Assembly: GCA_023053685.1 (NCBI GenBank)
Contig: JALIGW010000016.1
Span: 7,594,501 to 7,658,500 of the forward strand
From: Diadophis punctatus similis
Taxonomy: Eukaryota > Chordata > Lepidosauria > Squamata > Dipsadidae
DNA length: 64,000 nt
Direction of reading: 5' to 3'
Part shown: positions 34,199 to 45,914 of the stretch, piece after piece
Layout: each line of letters begins with the position of its first letter
Numbering within the stretch: the first letter of the stretch is position 1
Program-made: the position numbers and the translations under genes
Notes under the pieces: model-generated
What the model saw: only the letters and a program-made list of their open reading frames with translations
Told to the model about the DNA's origin: nothing
The model's database searches: none

Positions 34199-36018
34199 GA
34201 ACTATTAATGCCAAACAGTTCAGGTTAGTCATTAATCATGTTTCCTTCTTTTTAAAAAAATGCAGTAGTTAGTCTTGTCCTGTTCTTGTTCCTCTTTTTA
34301 TTAGTCTCTTTGTCCCATTTCACTGTATTATTCTCCATTCTTTGTGGATTATAAACCCAATTTCCAAGAGACCTGTTGTTTTACAAAGGTGGATGTAGTA
34401 CTACCACTGACACTTTGGTTTGGCATTATGTCATTAGATTAATAATGCGATCATTTCTTCGTATTGGTTCATCTGGCAATTGATATTAAAATTCCAGTAT
34501 GAAAATAAACACATTAGTGCACATAATACAAACATGACATTTATTTAGAAACATGGAAGGGCTCTATTGCACAATTGGTTTCTATTTTAATGTCTTTGAT
34601 CAGATGATATCACAGTGTTTATTCTCACTCCATAGCATGGACGTTTTCGTTTCTTTGCTATTTAATGCTTTCATTATGATCATTTCTAGGACAACATCTT
34701 TTTGAAATTTTCTTTTTATTTTCAGTATTTGATTTTAGATTTTTTCCCCCCATACTGACCGCTAAGCAACTAATTCTTGGAATTACATGCCAGCTGAGAA
34801 AACGCTTTCAGGGTAACTTAAATAAGCAAGTCGTCAAGTCAAAGGTCAGGATATTGCATGACAACAAGACCGGCAAAGGAATGAATTTAATAAGAATGGC
34901 TGCTTTACCATGAAGATGTATTATGTGGAAATCCTTGTTCTGTGCAAGACGCTTAGTTTGTATTTAAGAACACATGATGGGAAATGCACATATACACGGA
35001 CAATTTCTTGATCCATTCATTAAAAAAAATCTCTTTAATTGCTTAATTAGGAAACAAAGTTGTCATGCTATAAAGCATTATTGGTGTCATCTTTATTTCT
35101 TAGAAGGGTCTTAGAACCCATAAACTTCCTTGGAAAAATAAACAATGGATGGCAATTGCTTTTCTTCGTAAATGTGCTCAAAGGGTCATTCTGCTGGGTG
35201 AGCAGATAGAGAGATGTCAAGGAATATTCTGATATATTGGTGCTTTATGACGGTTTCTTGTAGAAGGCCACCTCGTGCTGTCTAACTTCTAAATAGTCCT
35301 ACTAGATTGATTTAATTCCAGAAATAAGGACAAAATCATACATAAGGCCAAAATTATCAGTAAAAGTTATCAGTAAAAACAATGACATCATACAATCTGG
35401 TTTCTCTGAGTGATTTTTAAAAAATTATTGGCTGAAAGCCACGTTGCCGTGGAATCAAATCGTGTGCCTGGATTCTGGGTTATTTCCAGGTGCTGCGGTA
35501 AACTTTCAAGTGCTAAGATATCCTTGGTTCAGTTTCAAGCCGCAGCTGCTGTTGAAAAATATAACCTAGCAGTTGCACGCTTATTACATTTTAGGAGTGG
35601 TTCATTAAAAGGCAATTTAGTTAATAATTTATTGATTCATATTCCTTGTTTACGGCCAGCGTTCTTCATTTTTCCACCATTAATTCCTTTAATGAGGTCT
35701 TTTGTTTATGAATCACTAATATTTGTGATGGAGTGGCTTAAAAGGGTTTGCATCCAGGTTTGCTCCCTACACGGGTATGTTTAATATTTTGCAGGAGACT
35801 GCAAATCAGATATTTCTGCTTCTTCTCAGTATTTCCCACGGATTAGATAAAGCTGAATAATGTTGAAATAATAAATAATCTATTTCTACTTGGGCTTCCT
35901 TTACTTCTCCTGAACTTATAGGATTCAAGGTTCTTCCAGACAATTAGACTTTCAACCCTTCTGAACCCAAGATTGTAGGGGCTATTTTGACTACTTTCAG
36001 ATCCATCAACACAACCAT
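34199..36018. other. Gene-free DNA
   Basis: No element recognised. The open frame at 35410-35784 (124 codons) has no recognisable domain, repeats or splice context and I do not call it a gene. Confidence 0.55.
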
Positions 36019-36026
36019 GCTTATTG

Positions 36027-36361
36027 CAGTGGTGAAATCCAAATATTTTTACTACCGGTTCTGTGGGCGTGGGGTGGCTTGGTGGGCGTGGCTTGGTAGG
36101 CGTGGCAGGGGAAGGATACTGCAAAATCTCCATTCCCACCCCACTCTAGGGGAAGGATACTGCAAAATCCCCATTCCCTCCTGACTCCTGGGGGAAGGAT
36201 ATTGCAAAATCTCCATTCCCACCCCACTCTGGGCCAGCCAGAGGTGGTATTTGCCAGTTCTCCGAACTACTCAAAATTTCCGCTACTGGTTCTCCGAACT
36301 ACTCAAAATTTCCGCTACTGGTTCTCCAGAACCTGTCAGAACCTGCTGCATTTCACTCCTG
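36027..36361. mobile_element. hAT-type MITE (CAGTGGTGAAATCC ends) with internal tandem repeats
   Basis: Ends CAGTGGTGAAATCC and GCATTTCACTCCTG; flanks gcttattg (36019-36026) and tcttattg (36362-36369), 7 of 8. Inside, GGGGAAGGATACTGCAAAAT-type units occur three times, and CTGGTTCTCCGAACTACTCA-type units two to three times. Subterminal ACTACCGGTTCTGTGGGCGT recalls family B. Confidence 0.88.
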
Positions 36362-36369
36362 TCTTATTG

Positions 36370-37185
36370 TCTATAGAACTCCCAGAGAACCACCAACGAG
36401 TCAGCCATTACTTGTCTATTCTGGCCTATGGCTCAGAGCCTCATCCCGCTTTCTCCAAACTGGCCCTAAACATATATTCCTTTCCTTCTTCACATAAATA
36501 AAAGAGAATAATTAATGTGTTTATTGGCAACAGCTCTACTGCTTTCCAAGCTTTTAATGCAATTCAGCATTTGGACTTCTTTGCCTAATCATGCAGGCAC
36601 ACTGCCATAAATGGATCCCAGAATCCTTTCATTAAAAGCATTCAAGCATGAAACTTTGCAGCATTCATGACCTTGAAATGGCAGCTCCCTACTAATCAAT
36701 ACAGAAATATTTTGAAAGTGCTTAGAATTGCCATGTCGCACGATCCATTGGGTGGTCATCTTGCTCCACTACCAAGGTTGCATTTTCTGTAGAGACTTAA
36801 CCTTTTCTTCTCTTGAAGAGAGTAATATAAGAGCAGAAGATACAGTGTGTTTTTTAATATATTTTTGAATTGCATTCTTTATTTCCTATGCTTGTTCTTC
36901 ATTTTCCTTCTCTCCCTGTGACCAAATTGTGGGTTTAGGTTTAATACTGGAATCTGGCAGCTTTGCCTTCTGTATTCTTACAAAGGAAAAAAAATAGTTT
37001 ACTCGGTAGAATGTTTTGGATAGGAACAACAGGAATAGATTACATCAAAAGCTGCAGCATATATCCATCTTTAATTTTGGGATTCAGATGCTAATTATTG
37101 AAATAGCATGAGAACTGGCACTTATGCAAATAATAAATGAGAGCTCAAGGTTGAATGAAATAGTAGGAAAGGAAGGTTTGGGTTG
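36370..37185. other. Gene-free DNA
   Basis: No gene or repeat recognised. Confidence 0.6.
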
Positions 37186-37193
37186 CTTAAGAC

Positions 37194-37317
37194 CACAGGT
37201 GTCAAATTTGCCGCGTCACATTGCCGTCACGCGATGTTTTTCCCATTTGCGGATCTGGGGTGGGTGTGACCTGCACGTGACACATCCGGCCTGTGGGCTG
37301 CCAGTTTGACACCCCTG
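37194..37317. mobile_element. hAT-type MITE (CAGGGGTGTCAAA family)
   Basis: Left end CACAGGTGTCAAATTTG, right end AGTTTGACACCCCTG; flanks cttaagac (37186-37193) and cataagac (37318-37325), 7 of 8. Shares GGGTGGGTGTG, CATCCGGCCTG and GTGACAC words with the copies at 47218 and 49752. Confidence 0.85.
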
Positions 37318-37553
37318 CATAAGACCATTGATACTACGGACTTAATTTGGCTGAGCTGATAGGTGTACTGATTTGGGGGCTTTTTAAAAAAAACATGCAG
37401 ACTCGACTATTAAACATGTTCTCTGTGCATGCTAAATTATTTGGCTTTAAGAAAATATATTTTCTTATGAGTCCATCTCAATCCTTTTTTTCCATTATTT
37501 ATTTGGAAAATATTTTTAGAAATCATTTTATGTTTACAGACAGTATCAGTATT

Positions 37554-38371
37554 GATATCATGCCTTGGGCGCGCCTACACTCTAGGGAGCTTCAGTGGTT
37601 CCTTTTGCCCTTTCAGAAGGTTGGCAGAGGGTCGTCAACATCCAAGGTGCTGGTCCCTCTACAGGTCAGACGATCCCTTACCTGGTGGCGGTCCCCGGCA
37701 ATCTCCATGGGGTGTTTCTTCCACCAACCGGCCAGAACGATGATAATGATGGATGCCAGCCTCTCCAGCTGGCATGCAGAACACATCTCCGGAGTTTCCA
37801 ACACCCAAGCGGATTGGCTCAGCCGCACGGTGGTGGATCATACGGAGTGGCGTCTACATCCATCTTCCACAACCTGGTGAATCGTTTCGGCCGTCCGCTT
37901 GTCGACTTATTTGCTACCCCGGAGAATGCCCAGCTCCCGAGATTTTACTCTCATTTCCCGTCCCAGGGAGCAGAGAGGGTCAATGCCCTTCGAGGACCCT
38001 GGCCGCAGGGTCTCTTGTATGCCTTTCCCCCTGCCCATCCTGCCCAGGGTCATTCAAAAGGGTTGGACGACAGAGCGGAGGTGATTTTGTTGGCTCCCCA
38101 CTGGCCACGGCGGGCCTGGTTTGCCAACCTGAAAGCCCTGTTGATCGCCCCTCTGTGGTGGATCCCGCAGACGCCAAACTCCCTCAGCCAGGGAGCACTA
38201 GTACACCCAGATCCCCGCTGGTACCAGTTGACCGCCTGGCGGTTGAGCAAGGCTCTCTCAGGCAACTAGACTATGATGCTAATGTTATTGCCACCATCCA
38301 GGCTTCCAGGAGGTCTTCCACGGATCGCATCTATTCCGTGACATGGCCAGGAATGGTTATCAGGAATGAGT
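37554..38371 (+). pseudogene. DIRS-like (tyrosine-recombinase) retrotransposon remnant
   Basis: GC-rich island with broken + frames. 37560-37745 reads MPWARLHSRELQWFLLPFQK, then SLTWWRSPAI and MDASLSSW, i.e. the end of the DIRS reverse transcriptase and the start of RNase H. The frame then jumps to HAEHISGVSNTQADWLSR (from about 37765), the end of RNase H, so most of that domain is deleted. A shifted frame gives FGRPLVDLFATPENAQLPRF and LAPHWPRRAWFANL (about 37885-38130). Another shift gives DYDANVIATIQASRRSSTDR (about 38265-38325), the start of the recombinase domain. At least two frameshifts plus the deletion make it dead. Termini were not located. Confidence 0.82.
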
Positions 38372-39410
38372 GTTGACTTTGTTCTTCTTTTATGGTACTT
38401 CCTTTGTTCAAAGGGGATTATATAAGAGATGCTGAAGGGAAGGGCCTCATTTCCATCTTTCTGAGCCTTTCAGCATGGAGTCAATTTATCATGTATCCAG
38501 TGTTGTGCTGTACCAGAAAGAGCTGGTCATAATTTATAACTTCTGATTAATACTGGAAGGAACGATTTGTCAAGCAAAGTCTAAAAATACTTAAATATAT
38601 TGAACAACTAAGAAGTGTATAATAAAAAGAATTGTGAATGCTTTTTAGAAATCTTGGTTTTAATAATCTGAACTAAACGGCCCTGATACAACACAAATGA
38701 AGCAGTAGAATATTTTGTGCGTGTACTAAAAAAAAGAAGTCTTAATAAGGGTTATTTAAGGATACTTCCTGTTTCTTAAGTAAGAGGCTGCTTGTTCTCA
38801 AAAGAAGTCAATAGGGCTATTTGAGAACGATTAGCTTGGGTAATACAGCCCTATTTTTGTTTGGGGAATAATCTGTGTCAAAAAGCTGGTGTTTTCGGAA
38901 CAACATACCTGAGGGTGGTGCTGGCCACACCCTTTTTCTGACTCATGAATGGGATTTTGATTCTGGCAAGATGGCATCAATTCAAAGCACTGAATTACAA
39001 TATGTTTCAGTCTAAAATGTCTTTAGCTGTCACACGGAATGCAATTCTAACTCTAAACTGGATGAATGGATGGATAGATGGATGGATGGATGGACGGACG
39101 GACAAGCAAGGGCAAAAATGTAAGATTGACTTAAAGACCCCCAATGCAGAATAAATAAGCTTAAATTGCATATACGAGAATAACGTTATCAGTTTATATG
39201 GGGGCTACAGTAAGGGCATTTTTACCTTGTTTTTAGCAGTAGTGAAGGATTATGTTTCAGATTGCCACTTTCAGTTTTCTACTGCAGATTTTGAACTGCA
39301 GGATTCAAGCAAGTCTGCAGTTTTTGTTAGACCCTGCCTTCAGGCTGGTTGAAAAAAAAAAAAGACATTTCAGCTTCAATTGGCATGTAATGGGATATGC
39401 CCATTAGTGT
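38372..39410. other. Gene-free DNA with a small TGGA run
   Basis: No gene. A GGAT/GGAC tetranucleotide run lies at about 39058-39105. Confidence 0.6.
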
Positions 39411-39411
39411 G

Positions 39412-39480
39412 GTCCTTAGCCACCCAGAGTCATTGAGAGTCGAAAGGCATACAGGTTTAATAGGTTTTAAATTAAATACA
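39412..39480 (+). mobile_element. L2/CR1 LINE 3' tail fragment
   Basis: CCTTAGCCACCCAGAGTCAT followed by GAGTCGAAAGGCATACAGGT and a TTTAAATTAAATA end resembles the 3' tail of the L2/CR1 LINEs elsewhere in the window. Confidence 0.55.
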
Positions 39481-39905
39481 AGTTCAGTAAATCAAATTAC
39501 TGCCATCCTTGTAAATAGAGCAGATGTCTAGGTCAGGAATGCTTTCGAATCACAATCCAGGAAGATTCTGCGCTGTGGACAGCAGAGGGCAGGACTAACT
39601 GGAAAAGCCCCGTTAATATATGCTGATTCAAAATGTGAACTTCGCTTCTGAATGGAGCCTTGTTCTGCCAAGGAATCTTTAAACATCTGTGATGAAAACT
39701 GTAGATTCAGTGACATGATCTAAGGCGCACATTTAGCATATGCAGGATACTCTCCAAGCTTGCTGGCCTACTTATTGACCCATATAAACTATAACCTAAA
39801 GCAAACGTTGCATACCTTTATAGCTGCATATAGCAGGGGAGTGTCATGCATAATGAGAAAATTGTGTTTTTTTTCCCCAAGGGGAAAAAAAATCATTATT
39901 GGAGT

Positions 39906-39990
39906 TAATGTGGTGCGGTGGTTAAGGTTTTGAACTGGGATGGAGGAGATTTGGTTTCAAATTCCCATCAAACCGGTAGCTTACTGATCC
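39906..39990 (+). mobile_element. tRNA-derived SINE head fragment
   Basis: AATGTGGTGCGGTGGTTAAG (A-box-like) and GGTTTCAAATTCCCATC (B-box-like) at the usual spacing; the body is missing. Confidence 0.5.
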
Positions 39991-41258
39991 TCTGGTCTAG
40001 ACATTTTTCTAGTTCCACTTACGTATATTATCTTTAAGTTACCAGAGGAAAGTCTGGATACGAAAGTACCAATATTAATAGTTAATAGTTAAATGCAACT
40101 ACTTATTAAGTATCCAAGGAACATGAGTATTTCTCAGAATGTGTATTCTTAGATCTTTGCAGTGCTTTAGCGGCTGAATTTCAAGGCACAAGAAGCGTAC
40201 CAGGAGAAAAAAAAGTTGCAAAATTTCAATCCCAGGACATGAACCAGATTGAGAAGTTATAAAGTTCTTCATGTAGGTTGTTTTAGCCACACTTTCTTGT
40301 AGAAATATATGGGCCACTTAGAGGCTTTCTTGTTTTGTCTAAGCAAATTCTGATCATCCATTGTAATTGTCTCTGCTCTTAATTCACATTATGATTTTGA
40401 GAAGAAAGTAAAATCAAATGGCAGTATTTCTTGATTCCCCACATCCTTATTCTCTACTTGAAGGAAACTAGAAAGGGTTCATAGCATGTGGGGGACAGGA
40501 TCGTATCCACTCTTAGCAATTCTTAGTAACGCCAGATTGGATCCAAATCAAAGATCAATAACTTCACTTTCAATACAAATCTGATTATTTCACTTAATTG
40601 CAGTACTGTATCTAGAGTGGAAAATAGACATCGATCTACTGTAGTATCTCACAGTCATTTATTTCCACTTGTTTATTAGTGGAAACAGCCAATAGATAAT
40701 CAAACATCTGTAGGGATTATGGAATAATAAAGTACTGTGTTCTTTACAAAGCAGAGACAAGATGATAAATCTGGATTATTGCTGACTTGCAAGGCGGCTG
40801 CAGATAGTTGCTTTTCTGCCAGTGGATGTGAGTCATATTCATGCTGAAGTTCATGTCCTTCCAGCACCAGCTGTCAGGGTTTCCCAAGTCAGCAATATTA
40901 TTAGACCCCCTGAATATTCCAGCTGCACTCAGCAAGGGTTGTAACAAACACTGAGATGGTGAAGCTAGGAAGCAGCCAAACACAGCATGAGCCTCTCTAT
41001 CCAGATCCTGAAAGGTTCTTTGGGTGGCCAGCTGTTCCCATTGCTGTCATTCCAACAAGCAGGAGCAAGCAAGGGAGGTTTAAGGGGTCTGGAAGCAATG
41101 TATAATAGTCAGATGCAAAGCAAGGAAAGGAAAGGAAAGTTATGTATAAAACTGGCTTGTTCCAATGATAACGCTTGGGTTTTGTGTGTCTTACAGTGTA
41201 GCAATAGCCAAATCAAAGTTAGATTAGAATTTGGCTTGCTTTTGAGGAAGTTTGCTTT
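39991..41258. other. Gene-free DNA
   Basis: No gene or recognised element. Confidence 0.55.
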
Positions 41259-41261
41259 ATA

Positions 41262-41834
41262 CGAGGGTGAGAAAAAAGTAATGCCATTTTCTTTATTTCA
41301 GGTGACGTTTTTGATAAAAAAAATACCTGAAATTTTTCCCAGTTATAAATGATTATATCATTTACGTTCTGAAATATTTTGTTTCTTACTTGTTAGGTTT
41401 TTAGACTCGCAAGGAAAATTCAAAATGGCTGCCCCCTTAGAGTTGCATCAAAAACAAAGAGCAGTGATTGAATTCCTTGTTGCTGAGGGGAAACCCCTGT
41501 GAACATTCACAGACAATTACAAAGTGTGTTTGAGGACAATACTTTAGATTATAGCCCCATGAAAGAGGGTTTGAGAACCAAACATTCCAGTGACAAGGAA
41601 GTGAAAACTGTAGTGAAGAAGTGGCTCAAAGAACAGTCAACAAAATTTTATGAGGCAGGGATACATGCTCTCATTCGAAGATGGAACATTGCTATTGAGA
41701 GAAACGTGACTATGTTGAGAAGTAGGGATGTGATCCACAGAGGACCAGCTTCATTTTGATGTATGCTGCATGTTCCTGTGTTTGTAATTATACCTGTCCT
41801 AAAGAAAATGGCATTACGTTTTGACTCACCCTCG
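41262..41834 (+). mobile_element. Mariner transposon, internally deleted
   Basis: Inverted ends CGAGGGTGAGAAAAAAGTAA and its near inverse (CGTTTTGACTCACCCTCG), with TA duplicated on both sides (41260-41261 and 41835-41836). The 573-bp element is less than half the usual 1.3 kb of a mariner and contains only the two ends of a transposase gene. Confidence 0.9.
41425..41758 (+). pseudogene. Mariner transposase, N- and C-terminal ends only
   Basis: ATG at 41425 starts MAAPLELHQKQRAVIEFLVA, the helix-turn-helix end of a mariner transposase; a stop/frameshift follows (PVNIHRQLQSVFEDN in the next frame). The sequence then passes directly to PMKEGLRTKHSSDKEVKTVV and EFYEAGIHALIRRW-like residues, the normal C-terminus. 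The whole catalytic DDD core is absent, so the copy could move only by help from another transposase. Confidence 0.85.
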
Positions 41835-42188
41835 TAACTTTGGGGAAGGAGAAAACCAGAAGAAATGTGTGGAATCCAACTAACCCTAACCCTCCAGCTA
41901 ATATAGAGAGTGTAATATCTTTGGTTAAATTTCAAGATCCATTTGTGCCTTCATAATTTGTAACAGCATCATGGACTGCTTAGAATTGGGCTTTTACAGT
42001 TAACTCTCAGTTTTATGGAGCCCAGTTTAGCAGACATGAAACTTCTGTGCATTGACATTTTATGCCTACATAAAAAAATCAATTTTCTTTATCACACACC
42101 TATGTCAAATATCCATGAATAAAATCCTATTCATATTTAATAGACAATTGGTTTACTGGCGCTCCTCCCCATTAGGCAGTAAAATTAA

Positions 42189-42440
42189 GGACTGACTGGT
42201 GCAGTGGTTAGAGTACAGTACTGCAGGCTACTTCTGCTGCCTGCTGGCTGCCTGCAAATCTGGCAGTTCAAATCTCACCAGGCTCAAGGTTGACTCAGCC
42301 TTCCATCCTTCTGAAGTGGGTAAAATGAGGACCCAGATTGTTGGGGGCAGTAGGCTGACTCTGTAAACTGCTTAGAGAGGGCTGTAAGGCAGTATGAAGC
42401 AGTATATAAGCCTAAGTGGTATTGCTATTGCTATATATAT
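42189..42440 (+). mobile_element. Squamate SINE, 62 bp upstream of a coding exon
   Basis: GGACTGACTGGTGCAGTGG head, GTTCAAATCTCACCAGGCTC B box, GACCCAGATTGTTGGGGGCA body and GTATTGCTATTGCTATATA tail. It ends close to the acceptor of the first ARHGAP20-family exon, so it lies in the splice-signal neighbourhood. Confidence 0.9.
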
Positions 42441-42501
42441 ATTTTAACAAAAAACAATCTTCAGTTTGACTCATAGATTGTTCCTTTTGATTTTGTAACA
42501 G

Positions 42502-42672
42502 GGAAGGCTGCTTCTCCCCAATCAGTCCGGAGACATGTCCACTGGTCCAGTCCTTCCTATCTCCATCTCGAGCATTCCTATTGGAAGGACATGTACAACT
42601 GAAGACAGGTCTGCAGACTCAGGAACGACACCTGTTCCTCTTTACCGACATCCTTGTGGTTGCTAAATCCAA
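42502..42672 (+). CDS. ARHGAP20: ARHGAP20-family exon A: start of PH domain
   Basis: Acceptor TTTTGTAACAG and donor GTAAGT bound 171 nt. The first base completes a codon from an unseen upstream exon; then 56 codons and two bases remain open. The peptide ends RAFLLEGHVQLKTGLQTQER then HLFLFTDILVVAKSK, the first strands of the PH domain of ARHGAP20, a Rho GTPase-activating protein (PH, Ras-associating, RhoGAP) that couples Rap/Ras signals to RhoA inactivation. The preceding SPISPETCPLVQSFLSPS matches the loosely conserved linker before the PH domain. Similarity to the human protein, as I remember it, is clear but moderate in the PH part, so a close paralogue is possible. Upstream exons were not found. 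Confidence 0.85.
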
Positions 42673-43885
42673 GTAAGTTTTCTTGCAGAATATGTCCTCT
42701 TGATAACAGTCAACATCCCTTACTATATTTTATGTTAGGGAGTTGGCGGGAGGCTCAAAATTGCTTTGCTTCGCTTACTGACATTTAGATTTCTTTAAAT
42801 TATACAACAGGACATTAGATGCAAGCAGAAGGTTGGTTGGGTGGTTGGGAGGCTATATAGTTAGCAAAAATGAATAGCCTTTGTTACTCTGTGTGGGTTT
42901 TCATTATTAACGAATGTGCTCATCTGAAAAAGAGAGGCGCCCCATTCGATTTGTGACGAGGGCAGAAAGATTGAGTGAATGCTGTGAAACGTTTTTGCTT
43001 CTTCACAAGGCAATAATCAAGCAATGTGAAATTCTGGGTCATTAACTTGCAGGGGATTGGGAAGTCAGAGGACTCCAGTGCCTGTCACCATTGTTTCCTT
43101 CTACTTTGTTTGGCTTTAAAATGCAGTGATGCTAGTGCTGTTAAGTAGTTGAATGTGGAGCTCCAAAAAAGCCCCTTCATTTATCTGTGTCTAACGTGAC
43201 CTTTGAGAATGCTTCTTCGAATTAGTAACTAGTAACTTCATAAATTGTAGCTTAATGAAAAAAGAAACCAATTCTTCTCTTGCTGTTGTATGGCCTTATA
43301 CAGTCTTAAGTTACTGGAAATGGAAATATCCTTTTATGGTTTGCAAAGAGAGCAGTCTAGCTGTATTCTGCTAAGAACTTAGATTCGGCATTTATCTGTA
43401 CAATTACAAATATTTTCAGGGCTTCAGGAAAGATGTCTCATTGGTGACATCACGTTAGATGTTTAACTGTGATTAAGGTGGTCACATATCGTTTGGAGCA
43501 CTGTTTGCTCAAACGTCTTCTCCATCCTGTCAGAGAAGTCCCCCCCCCTCCCCAAACTTTTATAAAGGCAACCAGGTATTCACTAAACAGAGATATTAGA
43601 TTAACTGAGAAACCCAAGTAGCTTTAACATCTACATTGACCACCTACCATTGAAACCAGAGGGGAAGATATTGGGAAAATGTTTCAGATTGCTCTTGACT
43701 TTTTTTTTTGTCAACTCAGATTATCACTGGAAAAATACACATCATTCAAATATTATTACATATAATTCAATACGCTGGGAGTGTTGTATGCATGGCTCGT
43801 CCCCATGTACTCATGGTACACACCATTCTCCTTCAGCTGACTGAACAAAATAAGAATTGCATTGTTGGATCGGTACTGTCTAGTC

Positions 43886-44104
43886 CAGGGATCTCCACCC
43901 TTGGAAACTTTAAGACTTGTGGACTTCAACTCCCAGAATTCCTCAGCCAGCAAAGGAATTCTGGGAGTTGAAGTCCACAAGTCTTAAAGTTGCCAAGGTT
44001 GGAGACCCCTGGACTAGACAGTACCGATCCAAAGCAAAGCTGGCTGAGGAATTCTGGGAGTTGAAGTCCACAAGTCTTAAAGTTGCCAAGGTTGGAGACC
44101 CCTG
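43886..44104. mobile_element. hAT-type palindromic MITE, rearranged with a copied inverted flank
   Basis: The insertion is bounded by the perfect duplication gtctagtc (43878-43885 and 44105-44112). Instead of one palindrome there are three arms: left arm from 43886, a right arm ending at 44011, then GACTAGACAGTACCGATCCA plus A (44012-44032), which is exactly inverse to the left genomic flank 43865-43885. A second right arm (GCTGGCTGAGGAATTCTGGG and onwards) runs to 44104. The expected loop GCCAGCAAAGCTGGC is split between the two right arms at GCAAAG. Confidence 0.9.
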
Positions 44105-45225
44105 GTCTAGTCCTGTATTTTTTTAACAGTGGCCCTCCAGATTTTTTTGTGAAGCTTATAAGTAGATTAATTACTAATTTATCCCCCAAATAACCATGGA
44201 AAGTTTCTATTTCGATTGTCTCCAGGTTTGCATAATAGCTTTTTCATAGAGAAGAATGCAGGCCACAAGTTCAAGATAATCATTCAGCCTACCACTCCTG
44301 ATTCTTTGGCAAAGAAGGGTTTTTAATTATGGCTTTTCCTTCATAGTTTTTATGCATAACTGCACACGAATTGTCGCTCAGGTTTGTCTATCGCTATAAA
44401 CACTGCAGTACAATGAGGTTGATATGTCAGAGTTCCAGTTCATAACTTTGATTTAATTCTGAATTGTCAGATGAGTAATCGTAAGATCAGTGTCAAGCTC
44501 GATTGCACATAAACAGCTTATTCAGGCTCTGTTGTGTTTTAGTAACATCTTTCAAACACTTTCTGTTAATTCAGAAGCACAAGGAAGACAAAACATTATG
44601 TACATACTTACAAAACACTGCACTTCCAAGAAACCTGCTTCTGAGATACAATCAGTGTAAGGACCAGGGTTTTGTTTTTTCAAACTAAATAAGAACTGAT
44701 TTATATATCTGCTTACTTTCCCTGTCCCAGTTTTGCTTTCCATAAGTGAACTCCAATTTCATTTGAACAGAAGTTTTTGTTTTGTTTTGTTCCAGTGCTA
44801 TTCCTGAAACTGCTTTTCCCTGGGCGAAAAAAAAATCAGCCAGCCACTGATGTTTAATGACATGTAATTATCTCCTAAAGCAATAACTGGATATATACAA
44901 CGAAGCACTAAGCATGAGCCCCATGTCCTTCACACACTTTGCTAACAAAGTATTAATAAATTACTTTGTGTGTGTGGGAAATTGTCATGTTAACAGGACT
45001 GGATGATCTTTCCAGGCAAACATTTTTGTTTTCACAGTTCTTAATTTTAACAACTGGTATTTTCTCTGATTTGCATGCTAATAAACATCATTCTCGTGCT
45101 TCCTTTCCCTCTTGGAGCATTTTACTCGAGTATTATTATAAATGAATTTTTTTTTAGGTTAGTCTCCTTTCATATCAGATCTTCCAATTCTGAGTGGTAT
45201 AGGTATAACTATACCACAATAAGTT

Positions 45226-45446
45226 GTGGTATAACTTACGACCACAACTGGGACCAGAATTTCTGTTGTTAAGCCAGGCAGTGGTTAAATGAGTTGCACC
45301 TGACCTTACAACTTTTTTTGTCACAGTTGTTGTGAGTGAATTGCGGCAGTTGTTAATTAAGGGAAATCTGCCTTTCTCCATTAACTTTGCTTGTCAGAAG
45401 CTGGCTGGGAAGTTCACAGATGGTGATCACATACTAGATAAGACAT
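45226..45446 (+). mobile_element. TA-flanked MITE, 5' part
   Basis: TAACTTACGACCACAACTGG, GTTGTTAAGCCAGGCAGTGG and TGTCAGAAGCTGGCTGGGAA match the first half of the family; the second half is missing. Confidence 0.7.
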
Positions 45447-45532
45447 TGTGCAGCAGCTCCGTCCAGAAGACAAAGTTTTGTTGAAAACAAAGTAAGTTAG
45501 AATGCTAGAAAAGGAAGCAGACCCTTTAGACC

Positions 45533-45911
45533 AGGGGTATCAAACCCGCGGCCTGCAGGACCCTAGAAATTGTCCTGTTTGGCTAGATCCAGATCTGGCC
45601 CGTGCCGCCGCCCTGGAAACAGCAAAGGACCGGCCCACAGTGCTTCTGCCAGTGAAAACAGAGCTCGGGGGGCTACATGTGGGCCCCCCGAGCTCCGTTT
45701 TTACTGGCAAAGGGTTTCAGGATGCTGTGGCAGCTGAAAACGGAGCTCGGGAGCCAGTTTTCACTGGCAGAGTGCTCGGGCCACCACAGGTGCCCCCGAC
45801 ACGAGTGACGTCAAGCTGGCCACACCCAACCTGGCCATGCCAATCCTGGCCCCTGGAGGTCAAATCAACCCTGATGCGTCCCTCAATGAAATCAAGTTTA
45901 CCACCACACTG
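45533..45911. mobile_element. Probable hAT-type MITE with internal hairpin
   Basis: The left end CAGGGGTATCAAACCCGCGG recalls the CAGGGGTGTCAAA family. The right limit near CAAGTTTACCACCACACTG is uncertain and no target duplication was found. The GC-rich interior has an inverted repeat around 45643-45707 (CAGTGAAAACAGAGCTCGGG against CCCCGAGCTCCGTTTTTACT) and a third related copy after it. Confidence 0.55.
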
Positions 45912-45914
45912 AAA

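Noticed and set aside
35410..35784. 124-codon plus frame
   Set aside because: No domain, signal, repeat or splice context that would mark it as a gene; length is possible by chance.
45502..45912. 136-codon plus frame
   Set aside because: Falls in the GC-rich hAT-like element with hairpin; no protein family recognised.
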